From: Levilactobacillus namurensis
GTDB taxonomy: Bacteria; Bacillota; Bacilli; Lactobacillales; Lactobacillaceae
NCBI RefSeq assembly: GCF_032197885.1
Contig: NZ_CP134159.1
Coordinates: 1,860,001 to 1,924,000, forward strand
Length of the DNA: 64,000 bases
Direction of reading: 5' to 3'
Part shown: piece by piece, positions 29,923 to 38,862 of the stretch
How positions within the stretch are numbered: the stretch's first letter is position 1
Layout: each line of letters opens with the position of its first letter
The notes under the pieces: generated by a model
The model's database searches: none
The model's input: the letters and a program-made list of their open reading frames with translations, nothing else
Told to the model about the DNA's origin: nothing
Position numbers and translations under genes: made by a program

Positions 29923-30792
29923 CTATACACGATTTATAAGTCTTAACAAGTACTGACCGTAGTCATTCTTTTTTAGAGGCTGAGCCAAATTATAGACTGC
30001 TTCTTTATCAATATACCCCATACGATAAGCTACTTCCTCTAGGCAAGCGATTTTTAAATTTTGCCTTTTCTCAACCGTTGCAATAAAATTACTAGCTTCC
30101 TGAAGTGAATCATGGGTTCCCGTATCTAACCATGCAAAACCACGTCCCATCAATTTCACATCCAGCAAGCCCTCACGCAAATATGTTTGATTAATATCTG
30201 TTATTTCTAACTCACCACGTCTAGACGGTTTAAGTCCTTTAGCAATATCTACGACCTGATTATCATAAAAATACATTCCTGTTATAGCATAATTACTAGC
30301 TGGATGGTTTGGCTTCTCTTCAATAGATTTTACATGTTTATCTTTATCAAAAGATACCACACCAAATCTCTCAGGATCATTAACATGATACCCAAATACA
30401 GTTGCTCCAACCTTCTTACTTGAAACACTTTGAAGAAGTTCAGATAATCCACCACCATAATAAATATTATCACCCAGTATCAAGCACACCGTATCATTAT
30501 CAATGAAGTCCTCGGCAATAATAAATGCTTGAGCCAACCCCTTAGGTTGTTCTTGAACCTTATAGGAAATATTTAATCCCAAAAAACTACCATCACCAAA
30601 TAAATCCTCAAACCGAGGAAGATCTCTCGGCGTGGATATAACTAAAATATCTTTAATCCCTGCTAACATTAAAGTGGACAGCGGATAATATATCATGGGT
30701 TTATCGTATACTGGCACTAATTGTTTTGATATTGACTTCGTTATCGGATAAAGTCTGGTTCCTGATCCACCCGCTAAAATTATTCCTTTCAT
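29923..30792 (-). CDS. rfbA: Glucose-1-phosphate thymidylyltransferase
   Basis: RmlA makes dTDP-glucose from dTTP and glucose-1-phosphate. The 289-residue protein begins [20 protein letters not shown] with the nucleotide-binding GGSGTRLYP, then [16 protein letters not shown] and the metal-binding LGDNIYYG. It lies within the operon between a glycosyltransferase and the flippase. Confidence 0.97.
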   Translation of the reverse strand: MKGIILAGGSGTRLYPITKSISKQLVPVYDKPMIYYPLSTLMLAGIKDILVISTPRDLPRFEDLFGDGSFLGLNISYKVQEQPKGLAQAFIIAEDFIDNDTVCLILGDNIYYGGGLSELLQSVSSKKVGATVFGYHVNDPERFGVVSFDKDKHVKSIEEKPNHPASNYAITGMYFYDNQVVDIAKGLKPSRRGELEITDINQTYLREGLLDVKLMGRGFAWLDTGTHDSLQEASNFIATVEKRQNLKIACLEEVAYRMGYIDKEAVYNLAQPLKKNDYGQYLLRLINRV

Positions 30793-30814
30793 ACTTTAAT
30801 TACTCCCTTGCATT

Positions 30815-31678
30815 TCAAGAAGACACTCTTCTCAACAAAATTAGAATGAAATTATCTACAGCATTTACAACATGGTACATTCTCTTGTAAAAACTTCCCG
30901 CATTATAGTATTTTGAAACTACATATAGCCTGCTATAATCATTTATCTTTTTAAAGGACAATTTTTTCAAGCTAGTAGATCCTCGACCTACATGTTCAAA
31001 ATTCACGCAATTTAATAAATAATTTTGAAAGTCGTCATCCAGCAATCTACAATATAATGCTTCTTCTTCATAATAAAGGAATGTACCACTATCAAAGTAC
31101 CCAATCTTTTTAAAAACACTCTGTTTAATGCAAAAAAAAGCTCCCGTAACAACATCTACTGGGATAAATGCATCCTCATTACTACTCTCCCTATAAAAAC
31201 TACCTTCCCTAAATCCCATTTTTAATAAAATCCACTTCAATATCCATGAATTATATATAAAAGAACTCAATGGGGTCATATGATGCCAAGCTGAGTTAAC
31301 CGTTCCGTTTATCAGCGCAGTCACAGCACCAGCGTTTGGTGTTCTCATTACGAAATTATCCAAATAGTTAATCGTTTTTTCTGAAACTACGACATCCGGA
31401 TTAACAATAAATATGGAATTTTGCTCATGCAATTGGAATCGACTTTCAGCATACTTAAGCCCAATATTGTTTCCCTGAGCATACCCGAAATTCTTTTTCG
31501 ACTTTATAACATGAACACTTTCACTTACCCCATACTTATCTTTCAAGAACTGATATGATCCATTATTTGATGCATTATCTACAATAACAACTTCGTCCAT
31601 TCCCGAAATTAATAGATTATCGCAACATGCCACCGTCTGTCTATAATTAACATAATTCAATAAAATTGCGATTTTCAT
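30815..31678 (-). CDS. GT2-family glycosyltransferase
   Basis: A 287-residue GT-A transferase like rhamnosyltransferases. The N-terminal strand MKIAILLNYVNYRQTVACCD leads to VIVDNASNNGSYQFLK, then FGYAQGNNIGL, IFIVNPDVVVS (the D-x-D equivalent) and a catalytic region with YFDSGTFLYYEEEALYCRL. It overlaps the preceding gene by four bases. The acceptor is unknown. Confidence 0.85.
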   Translation of the reverse strand: MKIAILLNYVNYRQTVACCDNLLISGMDEVVIVDNASNNGSYQFLKDKYGVSESVHVIKSKKNFGYAQGNNIGLKYAESRFQLHEQNSIFIVNPDVVVSEKTINYLDNFVMRTPNAGAVTALINGTVNSAWHHMTPLSSFIYNSWILKWILLKMGFREGSFYRESSNEDAFIPVDVVTGAFFCIKQSVFKKIGYFDSGTFLYYEEEALYCRLLDDDFQNYLLNCVNFEHVGRGSTSLKKLSFKKINDYSRLYVVSKYYNAGSFYKRMYHVVNAVDNFILILLRRVSS

Positions 31679-32667
31679 TGGTAACTCTCCAATATATATT
31701 CTTGTACTGTTTTTACACCATTAACACTATTCTTCCAAACGAGCTTATATGTAAAAACAAAAAAGATATTTTCATCCTTATCAATCAAATTGGCAACATT
31801 CTGCGTTATTGGCTTATTCCAAAGTTGCCTTGTAAGTAGTCCATACTGATTTACAGGTTCCATTCTACTCCATTGCTTCTTCAATTCAGGAATCCTTTTT
31901 ACACCTGCAAAATAAGCTTTGAAATTAGAAAAATAATCGATTTTTAAAATAGGATCACTAAGTAATTCAAACGTTATATCAGCTGCAAAGCTATAAAATA
32001 ATGAGTTTCTTTTACCAACTAGAAAACCATTGTTGAATTTTTCAACAAACGGAATTGCCACATACATATTACGGGAGGTAATGTCGCGTACTTTATTCCA
32101 GACCAACAATTCAAAGTTCCATATATCATCCGGAAGCGGTCGAACCATGTACTGAGTAGCGTCTAACCAAACCCCACCATATCTTTTCAGAAGCATAACC
32201 CGTAAATAATCGCTTAGATGGGCAGCAGAAATATGTCCTTCATTAAAACTTTCAATAACACTTGAGTCAACATCTAGATATCGATTCAAGTTTTCCAAAG
32301 ACACTACCTGTACAGTATACTCACCTGCATTACGCTTCATAGACTTTATACATTCAGAAACTGCATAAGGAAGATTTGCCTCTCCTTGAAGCCATACCGT
32401 CCATAATATCTTCTGGGAAGGTACTACCCCCTCCTCACGGTATTTTGAGTATTTATAAAATATGGGCTTATATTTTTCATAAATATAATCTTCTATCATT
32501 TCATCGGTCTTAGAAGCTACTCTCTTCAAAACAGAAGCAAATCCATCCATTTTACTACCTAGTAATCTAAAAATCATACGCAAGAACAGCCCAATTAACT
32601 TTATAGAAATATACTTAATTCCTTTTACAATACCAAAACATTTGATAATAATACTGACCTTTTTCAT
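31675..32667 (-). CDS. Capsular polysaccharide glycosyltransferase, GT32-like
   Basis: This 330-residue protein matches the polysaccharide-synthesis family related to GT32/TcdA-type transferases. It has KILWTVWLQGEANLPYAVSE, VQVVSLENLNRYLD, SAAHLSDYLRVMLLKRYGGV and WLDATQYMVRPLPD. In GT32 enzymes the last motif usually reads G-G-x-Y-x-D-x-D; here the second Asp is replaced (LDAT), as in several capsular members. It overlaps the next gene by four bases. Confidence 0.75.
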   Translation of the reverse strand: MKKVSIIIKCFGIVKGIKYISIKLIGLFLRMIFRLLGSKMDGFASVLKRVASKTDEMIEDYIYEKYKPIFYKYSKYREEGVVPSQKILWTVWLQGEANLPYAVSECIKSMKRNAGEYTVQVVSLENLNRYLDVDSSVIESFNEGHISAAHLSDYLRVMLLKRYGGVWLDATQYMVRPLPDDIWNFELLVWNKVRDITSRNMYVAIPFVEKFNNGFLVGKRNSLFYSFAADITFELLSDPILKIDYFSNFKAYFAGVKRIPELKKQWSRMEPVNQYGLLTRQLWNKPITQNVANLIDKDENIFFVFTYKLVWKNSVNGVKTVQEYILESYQ

Positions 32668-32682
32668 AACCAGCGCTCCCTC

Positions 32683-33948
32683 CTAAGAGCTATACTTACT
32701 TGACGAAATAAAGTCCAGCATCACTAACACCATCGGCAAGTAGAATATTCGTTGGGGATCAAGTAGAGAAAGATTAATACAGCTTCCAAGAATCACCACA
32801 ATTATCAAAAAACTAATTTCCTTTTTTCTGGATTTGATAAAGCTTACCATCAAAGTAACAGCATATATGACCATATCAACAATACCAACTAAGCCAAATT
32901 GTGCTAGAAAACCAACTATACCTACATCGTCATAATTATAAGTAACCACTTGCCCTAAATTAGTAACATATTGATTGTGAATTAAATTACCATAAACAGA
33001 GTCTCTAGCAAATCCCATTGAAAACCAACCACTAAATCTCAGATTAGATATATAATATTTAACCGCTTCTAACCGAATAGAAAGAGAACTTACTCGATTA
33101 GCATCCCCATACAAAAGCCTATTAATAACATACAATATAAGTAGTATTACAGGAACAGATAATGTAATTATTATCATTAAGATTAAAGAAAAATCAAATT
33201 TCTCTTTAATCCTAATAAAGGCTGCTATTATGTATACTATGAGCAATAACACAATGTACGACCGCGTTTGACCTACGAATACTATATACAGCGTATTTAT
33301 TCCTAAAATTAGGTATGTAGTCATACCTGAAAACACTCTTTTATGAATAAGATGAAAAATCAATAAGAAAAGAGTTGCGTAAAAAACAAAATCTGACGCT
33401 GAAGGAATACGCGTGAATCCTAATTTCACATACCTCAAAGAAGAAGCTGACATAAAGTCTAAATTAGAATTTAAAAAAGGATACCTAACATCAGAGTGAA
33501 CAATTAACCAAGATTGTAGCATCTTGGTTATAGATAAAATCAAAGAGAACACGGAAAACATTTTAACAAAATCTACCCACGCATCCCAATTATTAAGAAA
33601 ACTAGTATAAGGAAAGTATAAAAACAAAATTAAGAAAAAATACCCTACTAGAAATGTCGAAAATAGTGATTGATCAAATTTGGAGCTAGTTCCAAACAAA
33701 ACTAAAACCCAAGTAAATAACATCAGGCTAGTAAATAAGGTGAAACGTCTATCAATTCTGAAATCAGATTTGGACTTCACAAAAATAGCTCTTAAAAAAA
33801 TATATATAAAAATAATCAAAACCAGTAGTTTCTTTTGCGGATACGATATCAAACCCGACACCGATCGTAAATTAACCAAATCAAATAGATTAGCTTGAAT
33901 TAGTAAAAAAAATGCTAAAAAAGTTTTGTCGAATTTTCCCAAAATCAT
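32683..33948 (-). CDS. wzy: Polysaccharide polymerase (Wzy-like, O-antigen ligase fold)
   Basis: A 421-residue protein with about ten to twelve membrane segments and a large extracytoplasmic loop in the C-terminal half (RLLYGDANRVSSLSIRLEAV to YNYDDVGIVGFLAQFGLVG), the layout of Wzy polymerases. Sequence conservation in this family is low, so the call rests on topology and position between Stealth and glycosyltransferase genes. Confidence 0.75.
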   Translation of the reverse strand: MILGKFDKTFLAFFLLIQANLFDLVNLRSVSGLISYPQKKLLVLIIFIYIFLRAIFVKSKSDFRIDRRFTLFTSLMLFTWVLVLFGTSSKFDQSLFSTFLVGYFFLILFLYFPYTSFLNNWDAWVDFVKMFSVFSLILSITKMLQSWLIVHSDVRYPFLNSNLDFMSASSLRYVKLGFTRIPSASDFVFYATLFLLIFHLIHKRVFSGMTTYLILGINTLYIVFVGQTRSYIVLLLIVYIIAAFIRIKEKFDFSLILMIIITLSVPVILLILYVINRLLYGDANRVSSLSIRLEAVKYYISNLRFSGWFSMGFARDSVYGNLIHNQYVTNLGQVVTYNYDDVGIVGFLAQFGLVGIVDMVIYAVTLMVSFIKSRKKEISFLIIVVILGSCINLSLLDPQRIFYLPMVLVMLDFISSSKYSS

Positions 33949-33951
33949 ACC

Positions 33952-34968
33952 TCAATTTTCAAAAGATGACTTATCGGGGAATTTCCCCTCAAAAGTCTGC
34001 CGTAATGAATGTGATATTTTCTTAAACATTTTATGATCAATATTAGCATCATCATTAATAACAATCATTTTATGTTTTCCATTTCTTATATCTTTATTTG
34101 CCGCATCAAAATTAGTATATAAATCATATATTTTTCCTACTCTAGGACTTCGAACTGAAAACTCCCCATTAACCAAGGAGTAGTATCTCACTAGCCAAAT
34201 TGTAATATCTTGTTTAGACCTAAATCTATCATTCATAGTTTGTACATAAGCAGAATGGTTACTTTGAATTACCATTTTCATTTTAGACTTACGTAATGAG
34301 TAAGGATAGTGTAAATCAAAAAAGCGAGTAAATCTAGGCCAGAAAAACAGCAATATTGTGTAAATATTTAGTTCCATATTGACAGGATTAATAAATTTAA
34401 AAAAGTGTTTTTTCATAACTTCTTTTTTATTAAAGTTTTGGTTGATTATTCGCATATTATTTTCATGAATATAATCGAAATCAAACATGGGTTGAATCGC
34501 GTTTAATCCTGCAGTGTCTTTTGGCAATCCAGACTTCGAAAAAAAGTCTGTTTTTTTGATGGGCCTATTCAAAAACATATCATCATTAAAGTAAACAAAA
34601 TGCTCTGACAAAGAGGGGATTTTATATAAATTAAGTTCAATTGCACTTGAATTAAAAACTGGAAGATACTTAGCATCAATCAATTGTGAATGATCCACCA
34701 CAGTCAATTTTTTATTATCAACATTTAGCCATGTTGGAACCTGACGATCTGTAACCAAAAAAATATGATGAACCCAAGGAGCATACTTCTCCACGGCCCT
34801 AAACCAATACTGAAATATGTAAAAGTCACGAAATCTAGCATTTTTTACATCTAAAGTATCTTCGTCACTATATTTATTATACTTTTCAAGCCAGGTTTTA
34901 TCTTGTCCATTAACCCAAGTAACAACAAAATCAACGTTAAAATGTTCTACCAAAGCTTCCAACCCCAC
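33952..34968 (-). CDS. Stealth-family sugar-phosphate transferase
   Basis: The 338-residue protein carries the Stealth conserved regions: VDFVVTWVNGQDKTWLEKYN (CR1), RDFYIFQYWFRAVEKYAPWV with VTDRQVPTWLN (CR2), HFVYFNDDMFLNRPIKKTDF, and later RSKQDITIWLVRYY. Stealth proteins are hexose-1-phosphate transferases (GlcNAc-1-P type) that build phosphodiester-linked capsules. The start is probably a GTG, overlapping the upstream glycosyltransferase by 22 bp; a later TTG is possible. Its presence predicts a phosphodiester-containing repeat unit. Confidence 0.85.
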   Translation of the reverse strand: MGLEALVEHFNVDFVVTWVNGQDKTWLEKYNKYSDEDTLDVKNARFRDFYIFQYWFRAVEKYAPWVHHIFLVTDRQVPTWLNVDNKKLTVVDHSQLIDAKYLPVFNSSAIELNLYKIPSLSEHFVYFNDDMFLNRPIKKTDFFSKSGLPKDTAGLNAIQPMFDFDYIHENNMRIINQNFNKKEVMKKHFFKFINPVNMELNIYTILLFFWPRFTRFFDLHYPYSLRKSKMKMVIQSNHSAYVQTMNDRFRSKQDITIWLVRYYSLVNGEFSVRSPRVGKIYDLYTNFDAANKDIRNGKHKMIVINDDANIDHKMFKKISHSLRQTFEGKFPDKSSFEN

Positions 34969-35726
34969 TTATTAAAATAGATTTTCATGCTACGCAACAT
35001 TTGAATCACGCCACGTACAGACTTCCTATTTTCCCGTTGCCATTCATGATATACAAAAGCATCTGGGAAAAAAACAGATTTGGATACCTGATTAACTTTC
35101 CTTGTTATATCACTATCTTCCATATACAAAAAATAGGATTCATCAAAGCCGCCAATTGATTCAAATATACTAGTTCTAAAAAGCATAAAAGATCCGGGAA
35201 CATTCTCGGCATCATGAATACTAGAATATCCATCCGGTAAATTAACAAATCGGGCTTTTCTCTTCTTAAAAATTGGAAGCCCAATAAATCTAAGCGCCAT
35301 ATCTGCAATAGTCGCTTCTTTTTTTAATAAGTGTTGGATTTTGCCACTCGGAAATTTAATCAATGGAGAAAGCAATCCATATTGTGGATTACTTTCCATA
35401 TAATTTATCATCTTTTTTATTTGAACATCATCACTTACGTACACATCAGGATTAACAACAAAATGATAATCACTTTTAAGATTACTTAGTACCGCATTAT
35501 TACCGTATGCAACCCCCCCATTTTTAGAAGAGTTAATTACACATATTCTATTATCCTTGTATTTTTTTAAGAACTTTCTAAGTCTATCATTTTCAGAAGA
35601 ATTATTTACTAGATAAATTTTGCAATCGAAATCTCGCATAACAGATAGCATATTGAGAACAAATTTTTCAATTTGATCATTGCTATTATTATAAAGAACT
35701 GTAGTTACAGAAACAGATACCATCAA
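34947..35726 (-). CDS. GT2-family glycosyltransferase (rhamnosyltransferase-like)
   Basis: A 259-residue GT-A enzyme beginning MMVSVSVTTVLYNNSNDQIE, with IYLVNNSSENDRLRKFL, GGVAYGNNAVL, HFVVNPDVYVSDD and GGFDESYFLYMEDSDITRK, the rhamnosyltransferase-like pattern. Together with the complete dTDP-rhamnose pathway this makes it the best candidate for rhamnose transfer. Overlap with the downstream gene implies coupling. Confidence 0.83.
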   Translation of the reverse strand: MMVSVSVTTVLYNNSNDQIEKFVLNMLSVMRDFDCKIYLVNNSSENDRLRKFLKKYKDNRICVINSSKNGGVAYGNNAVLSNLKSDYHFVVNPDVYVSDDVQIKKMINYMESNPQYGLLSPLIKFPSGKIQHLLKKEATIADMALRFIGLPIFKKRKARFVNLPDGYSSIHDAENVPGSFMLFRTSIFESIGGFDESYFLYMEDSDITRKVNQVSKSVFFPDAFVYHEWQRENRKSVRGVIQMLRSMKIYFNKWGWKLW

Positions 35727-36279
35727 ATTCTCCTTAACTAATATGCCCCATTGGGTTTAAAAAATACAGTTACTGTTTTAACCAATACATATAAATCAAA
35801 AAGGCAACTACGTTGATTTATATACCTCAGATCTAGATCAACCATTTCACTAAATCCAACACTATTTCTTGCAGTAACTTGCCACAATCCCGTACACCCT
35901 GGTTTAACAAGTAACCGCTGTTTATCATAATCTGTATATTCTTTAACCTCTCTAGGAAGAGGCGGACGTGGCCCAACCAAACTCATTTGTCCTAAAAGAA
36001 CATTCATTAATTGTGGTAACTCATCAACACTGTATTTTCTAATGAATTTTCCAACCTTCGTGACTCTAGGGTCATCTTTCATCTTAAACATTGCACCATC
36101 GACTTCGTTTTTATCAACAAGTTTATTGAGCATCTTATCAGCATCCACTACCATTGAACGAAATTTATACATTTTAAAAGGTGCCTTATGCTTTCCCAAA
36201 CGAATTTGCGAATAAAAAAATACTAAGCTTAGAGGCATAGAAGTTACCCGACGGGGTGCTCCTATGCCTCTATTACTTT

Positions 36280-36430
36280 ATAGTGGTAGTGAAGACAGGC
36301 CGTGGGCGCTTTGGGTCCTTGAGACCGTAATAAAAAATGGCCGCTTCACTGGTTTTAGTCAATTTGATCAAAGTATTTGGGCTCTCGAAGCCGTGTTTTG
36401 AAAACGAGATTACTAAAACTGACGTGAAGA
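36280..36430 (+). ncRNA. Candidate bridge RNA in the IS110 left end
   Basis: Two stem-internal-loop modules precede the transposase. Module 1 pairs AGTGAAG (36288-36294) with CTTCACT (36344-36350), plus GGCC with GGCC. Its loop holds AATAAAAAAT (36329-36338), a 10-mer also at the insertion site. Module 2 pairs GTTTTAGT (36352-36359) with ACTAAAAC (36412-36419). Its loop holds AGTATTT, complementary to AAATACT at the left end, and AAAACG, as at the right end (37861-37866). This matches the target-loop and donor-loop plan of IS110 bridge RNAs. Transcription is not shown. Confidence 0.5.
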
Positions 36431-36448
36431 CTTCAGAAAGACAAGTAT

Positions 36449-37675
36449 ATGATTATGCGAACAATTATTGGAATCGATGTCAGTAAAAACAAAGCTAACG
36501 TTGCGGTGGCGACGGATTTAATCGTCGCCAAAGAACTGACCGTCCCTCTAGATGCACTGGGATTTAATGAACTGAAACACGTCGTGCTTCAGTTCGGCGG
36601 AAAAGCGGAAATCGTCTTTGAAGCGACTGGTGTTTACTCCCGGCGCTTAGAGTATTTCCTTCAACAAGAAAATTTGAATTACCATATTTTAAATCCCCTG
36701 GCGGCTAAGAATCGCATCGCCACTGGTACGCGAATGAGAAAAAACGATCAACGTGATGCGCGCCGATTGGCGATTACCGAGTTTACCGAACAGTTAGAGC
36801 CCTATCTTCTAGCTTACAAACAGGATCCCATCTATCGTGAATTAACGGATATGAACCGTTATTACGACCAACTCAATGAGGATAAGAAACGGGCCCGCAA
36901 TCGAGCTCATCGTGTCTTACAGCTTGTATTTGCGTCATTTGGGGCCTCCAAGGGTGGCTTTAACTTCGATACAAAGCTGGCTTGGAAGATCCTAACACTC
37001 TTCCCGCATGCACAAATCGTTCGTGAAATTGGCGACCTTAACGCGTTAGAAGCACGAATATCAGCAGCACATTTCAAAGGGATGAACGCTAGGCGTATTC
37101 ACGATGCCGCACGAAAGTTATGGAAACTGGCCGCTCAGAATGGTGACGCCGTACCCGTTACTTCGGATAACACGCGGCAAATGAAAGCTTTGGCGGAACA
37201 AGTTCTCACCCTAGAAGCAGCGCAGGACCAGCAGGTCGTGCGCATGATGGCCTTAGGTAAATCCTTGTCAGAGTTTACGCTTCTTCAAACAATCCCTGGT
37301 ATTGGTGGCAGTACCGCCATTCGGCTAATTAGTGAATTAGGTGATATCCGACGGTTCAATACCCGTCAGCAATTGAACAGCTATGTCGGCCTGGACACAA
37401 CGGAAGTTGACTCCGGTGACCATCAATCCGCTCGCCATATCACCAAACACGGTAATCCCCATGCACGCCGAATCTTGTATTGGACGGTCGTTCTTATGCT
37501 TAATCCTAAGATGGGCGACAATCATATTCGCGATGCATACGAAAAAAGACGAGAAGCTTCTTCTTCAAAGAAGAAACTCATCGTCCGTCAAATGGATCGT
37601 CTTATTAAAACAATCCTATACCTGATAAAAACGAATCAACCTTACTCCTATGAGCTGAGCCCTCAATCGAAGTAA
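36449..37675 (+). CDS. IS110-family DEDD transposase (recombinase)
   Basis: The 408-residue protein has the RuvC-like DEDD domain: RTIIGIDVSKNKANVAVA (first Asp), IVFEATGVYSRRLEYFL (Glu), and RKNDQRDARRLA (the two Asp). The C-terminal Tnp domain has LLQTIPGIGGSTAIRLISEL, SYVGLDTTEVDSGDHQSA and ITKHGNPHARRILYW, with the conserved Ser region. The true start may be the second ATG (36455), as no strong ribosome binding site is seen for either. The frame is complete. It lies in the opposite orientation to the interrupted gene. Confidence 0.92.
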   Translation: MIMRTIIGIDVSKNKANVAVATDLIVAKELTVPLDALGFNELKHVVLQFGGKAEIVFEATGVYSRRLEYFLQQENLNYHILNPLAAKNRIATGTRMRKNDQRDARRLAITEFTEQLEPYLLAYKQDPIYRELTDMNRYYDQLNEDKKRARNRAHRVLQLVFASFGASKGGFNFDTKLAWKILTLFPHAQIVREIGDLNALEARISAAHFKGMNARRIHDAARKLWKLAAQNGDAVPVTSDNTRQMKALAEQVLTLEAAQDQQVVRMMALGKSLSEFTLLQTIPGIGGSTAIRLISELGDIRRFNTRQQLNSYVGLDTTEVDSGDHQSARHITKHGNPHARRILYWTVVLMLNPKMGDNHIRDAYEKRREASSSKKKLIVRQMDRLIKTILYLIKTNQPYSYELSPQSK

Positions 37676-38079
37676 CATTCATTATAGTTTATAATACCAG
37701 CCTTGAAAAAAATTTGATACCTCCAAGGCTTATTTAGCTGGCTATAAATCACTAAAATAATAGCAATAGGGCCTAGGCTCCGGAACGAAGAACATCGTTC
37801 CGGAACCTAGACCCTAAATTTCTCATCATAAAACATTGATTTAACAACATCTTTATTGACAAAACGTAGAAAAATCGGTCCATGTGGATTTTCAATCTTA
37901 ATAACTACTGCTACAATCAAAAAAACCGGAGACAATAAAATTAAACCAATGAGACTGGCTATAAAATCAAAGACTCGTTTAACAACTCGGTATCCATAAC
38001 GATGTTGTTGATATTCGGTATCAACCGCAACTGGTCTAACCTTTCCTTCGCTATATTCCATAAACTGCCAGCTCCTACA

Positions 38080-38862
38080 CTAGAATAGCCAGAACCTTTT
38101 TTTCTTCAACGACGAGATTCGCTGCGCCGTTCCCCGTGATACATCATCCCCATTGATGATTGCTTTTGCATTGGCATTGAAGTGCTCCGCAAAATCCTTA
38201 CCCTTTTCTTTTACCAGCTTGTCAAAAGCCTCTTTCATCACAAATCGACGACCTTTGAAGTTATGGGCATCTGAAGCAAAGATATATCCCATTCCAGAAT
38301 CAATGATTTTTGACGTCAGCTTTTCAACATCTTTGCCAAAAATTCCTAAATAGCTACTACTCGTCAGTTGTGTTAGACATCCCATCGTGACAAAATCATA
38401 TAATTTATCAGGATGCTTTTGGAAACCATGATTTCGCTCTGGATGTGCAATTACTGGTGTAATTCCCCGAGTTTTCAATTCAAAGATCATATCTTCTGTA
38501 TACTCTGGAACACCACTATGTGGCAACTCAAGCAGAAGATATCGTCCACCCTCATCCATATATAGAACATCGTTAGCATCAATAGCTTTTAACAAATCCC
38601 CTGTTAGATGTACTTCCTGTCCCGGAAACACCGTTAGTGGGATTTCGGCATTCCGGATGGATTGCTGAAAGTTAGCAACCCGATTCAAAACATCTGCCCG
38701 ATGATTGGTATAATCGCCATCCATATGGTGCGGTGTCAGTAAGATATGACTAATTCCCTCGTCAACTGCTGCCCGAGCCATATCTAAAGCAAAGGGTAAG
38801 TCTTTTGCCCCATCATCAACCCCCGGTAACATATGACAATGTAAGTCAATTAATCCGTTCAT
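38080..38862 (-). CDS. wzh: Capsular tyrosine-protein phosphatase (CpsB/Wzh, PHP family)
   Basis: A manganese-dependent PHP phosphatase that dephosphorylates the CpsD kinase. The 260-residue protein has LIDLHCHMLPGVDDGAKDL with the metal-binding His-x-His, ILLTPHHMDGDY, VIAHPERN and YIFASDAHNF. It overlaps the kinase gene by four bases. It belongs to the regulatory trio controlling chain length and export. Confidence 0.94.
   Translation of the reverse strand: MNGLIDLHCHMLPGVDDGAKDLPFALDMARAAVDEGISHILLTPHHMDGDYTNHRADVLNRVANFQQSIRNAEIPLTVFPGQEVHLTGDLLKAIDANDVLYMDEGGRYLLLELPHSGVPEYTEDMIFELKTRGITPVIAHPERNHGFQKHPDKLYDFVTMGCLTQLTSSSYLGIFGKDVEKLTSKIIDSGMGYIFASDAHNFKGRRFVMKEAFDKLVKEKGKDFAEHFNANAKAIINGDDVSRGTAQRISSLKKKRFWLF

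Larger units (their letters stand above)
36221..37866 (+). mobile_element. IS110-family insertion element (about 1.65 kb)
   Basis: Ends are inferred from restoration of the split transferase; the exact bases are ambiguous because both junctions lie in an A-run. The left end carries a perfect 10-bp hairpin (36231-36240 with 36262-36271). The right end holds an imperfect palindrome around CCGGAACGA...TCGTTCCGG at 37781-37805. There are no obvious terminal inverted repeats or target duplication, as expected for IS110. A transposase and a structured leader are inside. Confidence 0.75.
35738..38061 (-). pseudogene. Undecaprenyl-phosphate sugar-1-phosphate transferase, split by IS110
   Basis: This priming transferase (WbaP/CpsE C-terminal type) starts the polysaccharide by loading the first sugar phosphate onto the lipid carrier. 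The N-terminal piece (38061 to about 37870) has RVFDFIASLIGLILLSPVFL, the membrane hairpin, and ends at ENPHGPIF. The C-terminal piece (about 36217 to 35738) resumes at YSQIRLGKHKAPFKMYKFRS and contains VDELPQLMNVLLGQMSLVGP and KPGCTGLWQVTARN. Joining the pieces restores the frame at GPIF|YSQI. The IS110 element lies exactly between. Unless excised, the operon lacks an intact initiating enzyme here, and downstream expression may also suffer. Confidence 0.88.

Noticed and set aside
37767..37817. Palindrome near the IS110 right end as an operon terminator
   Set aside because: It lies inside the inserted element and has no T-run toward the polysaccharide genes, so it is better read as part of the element's end.
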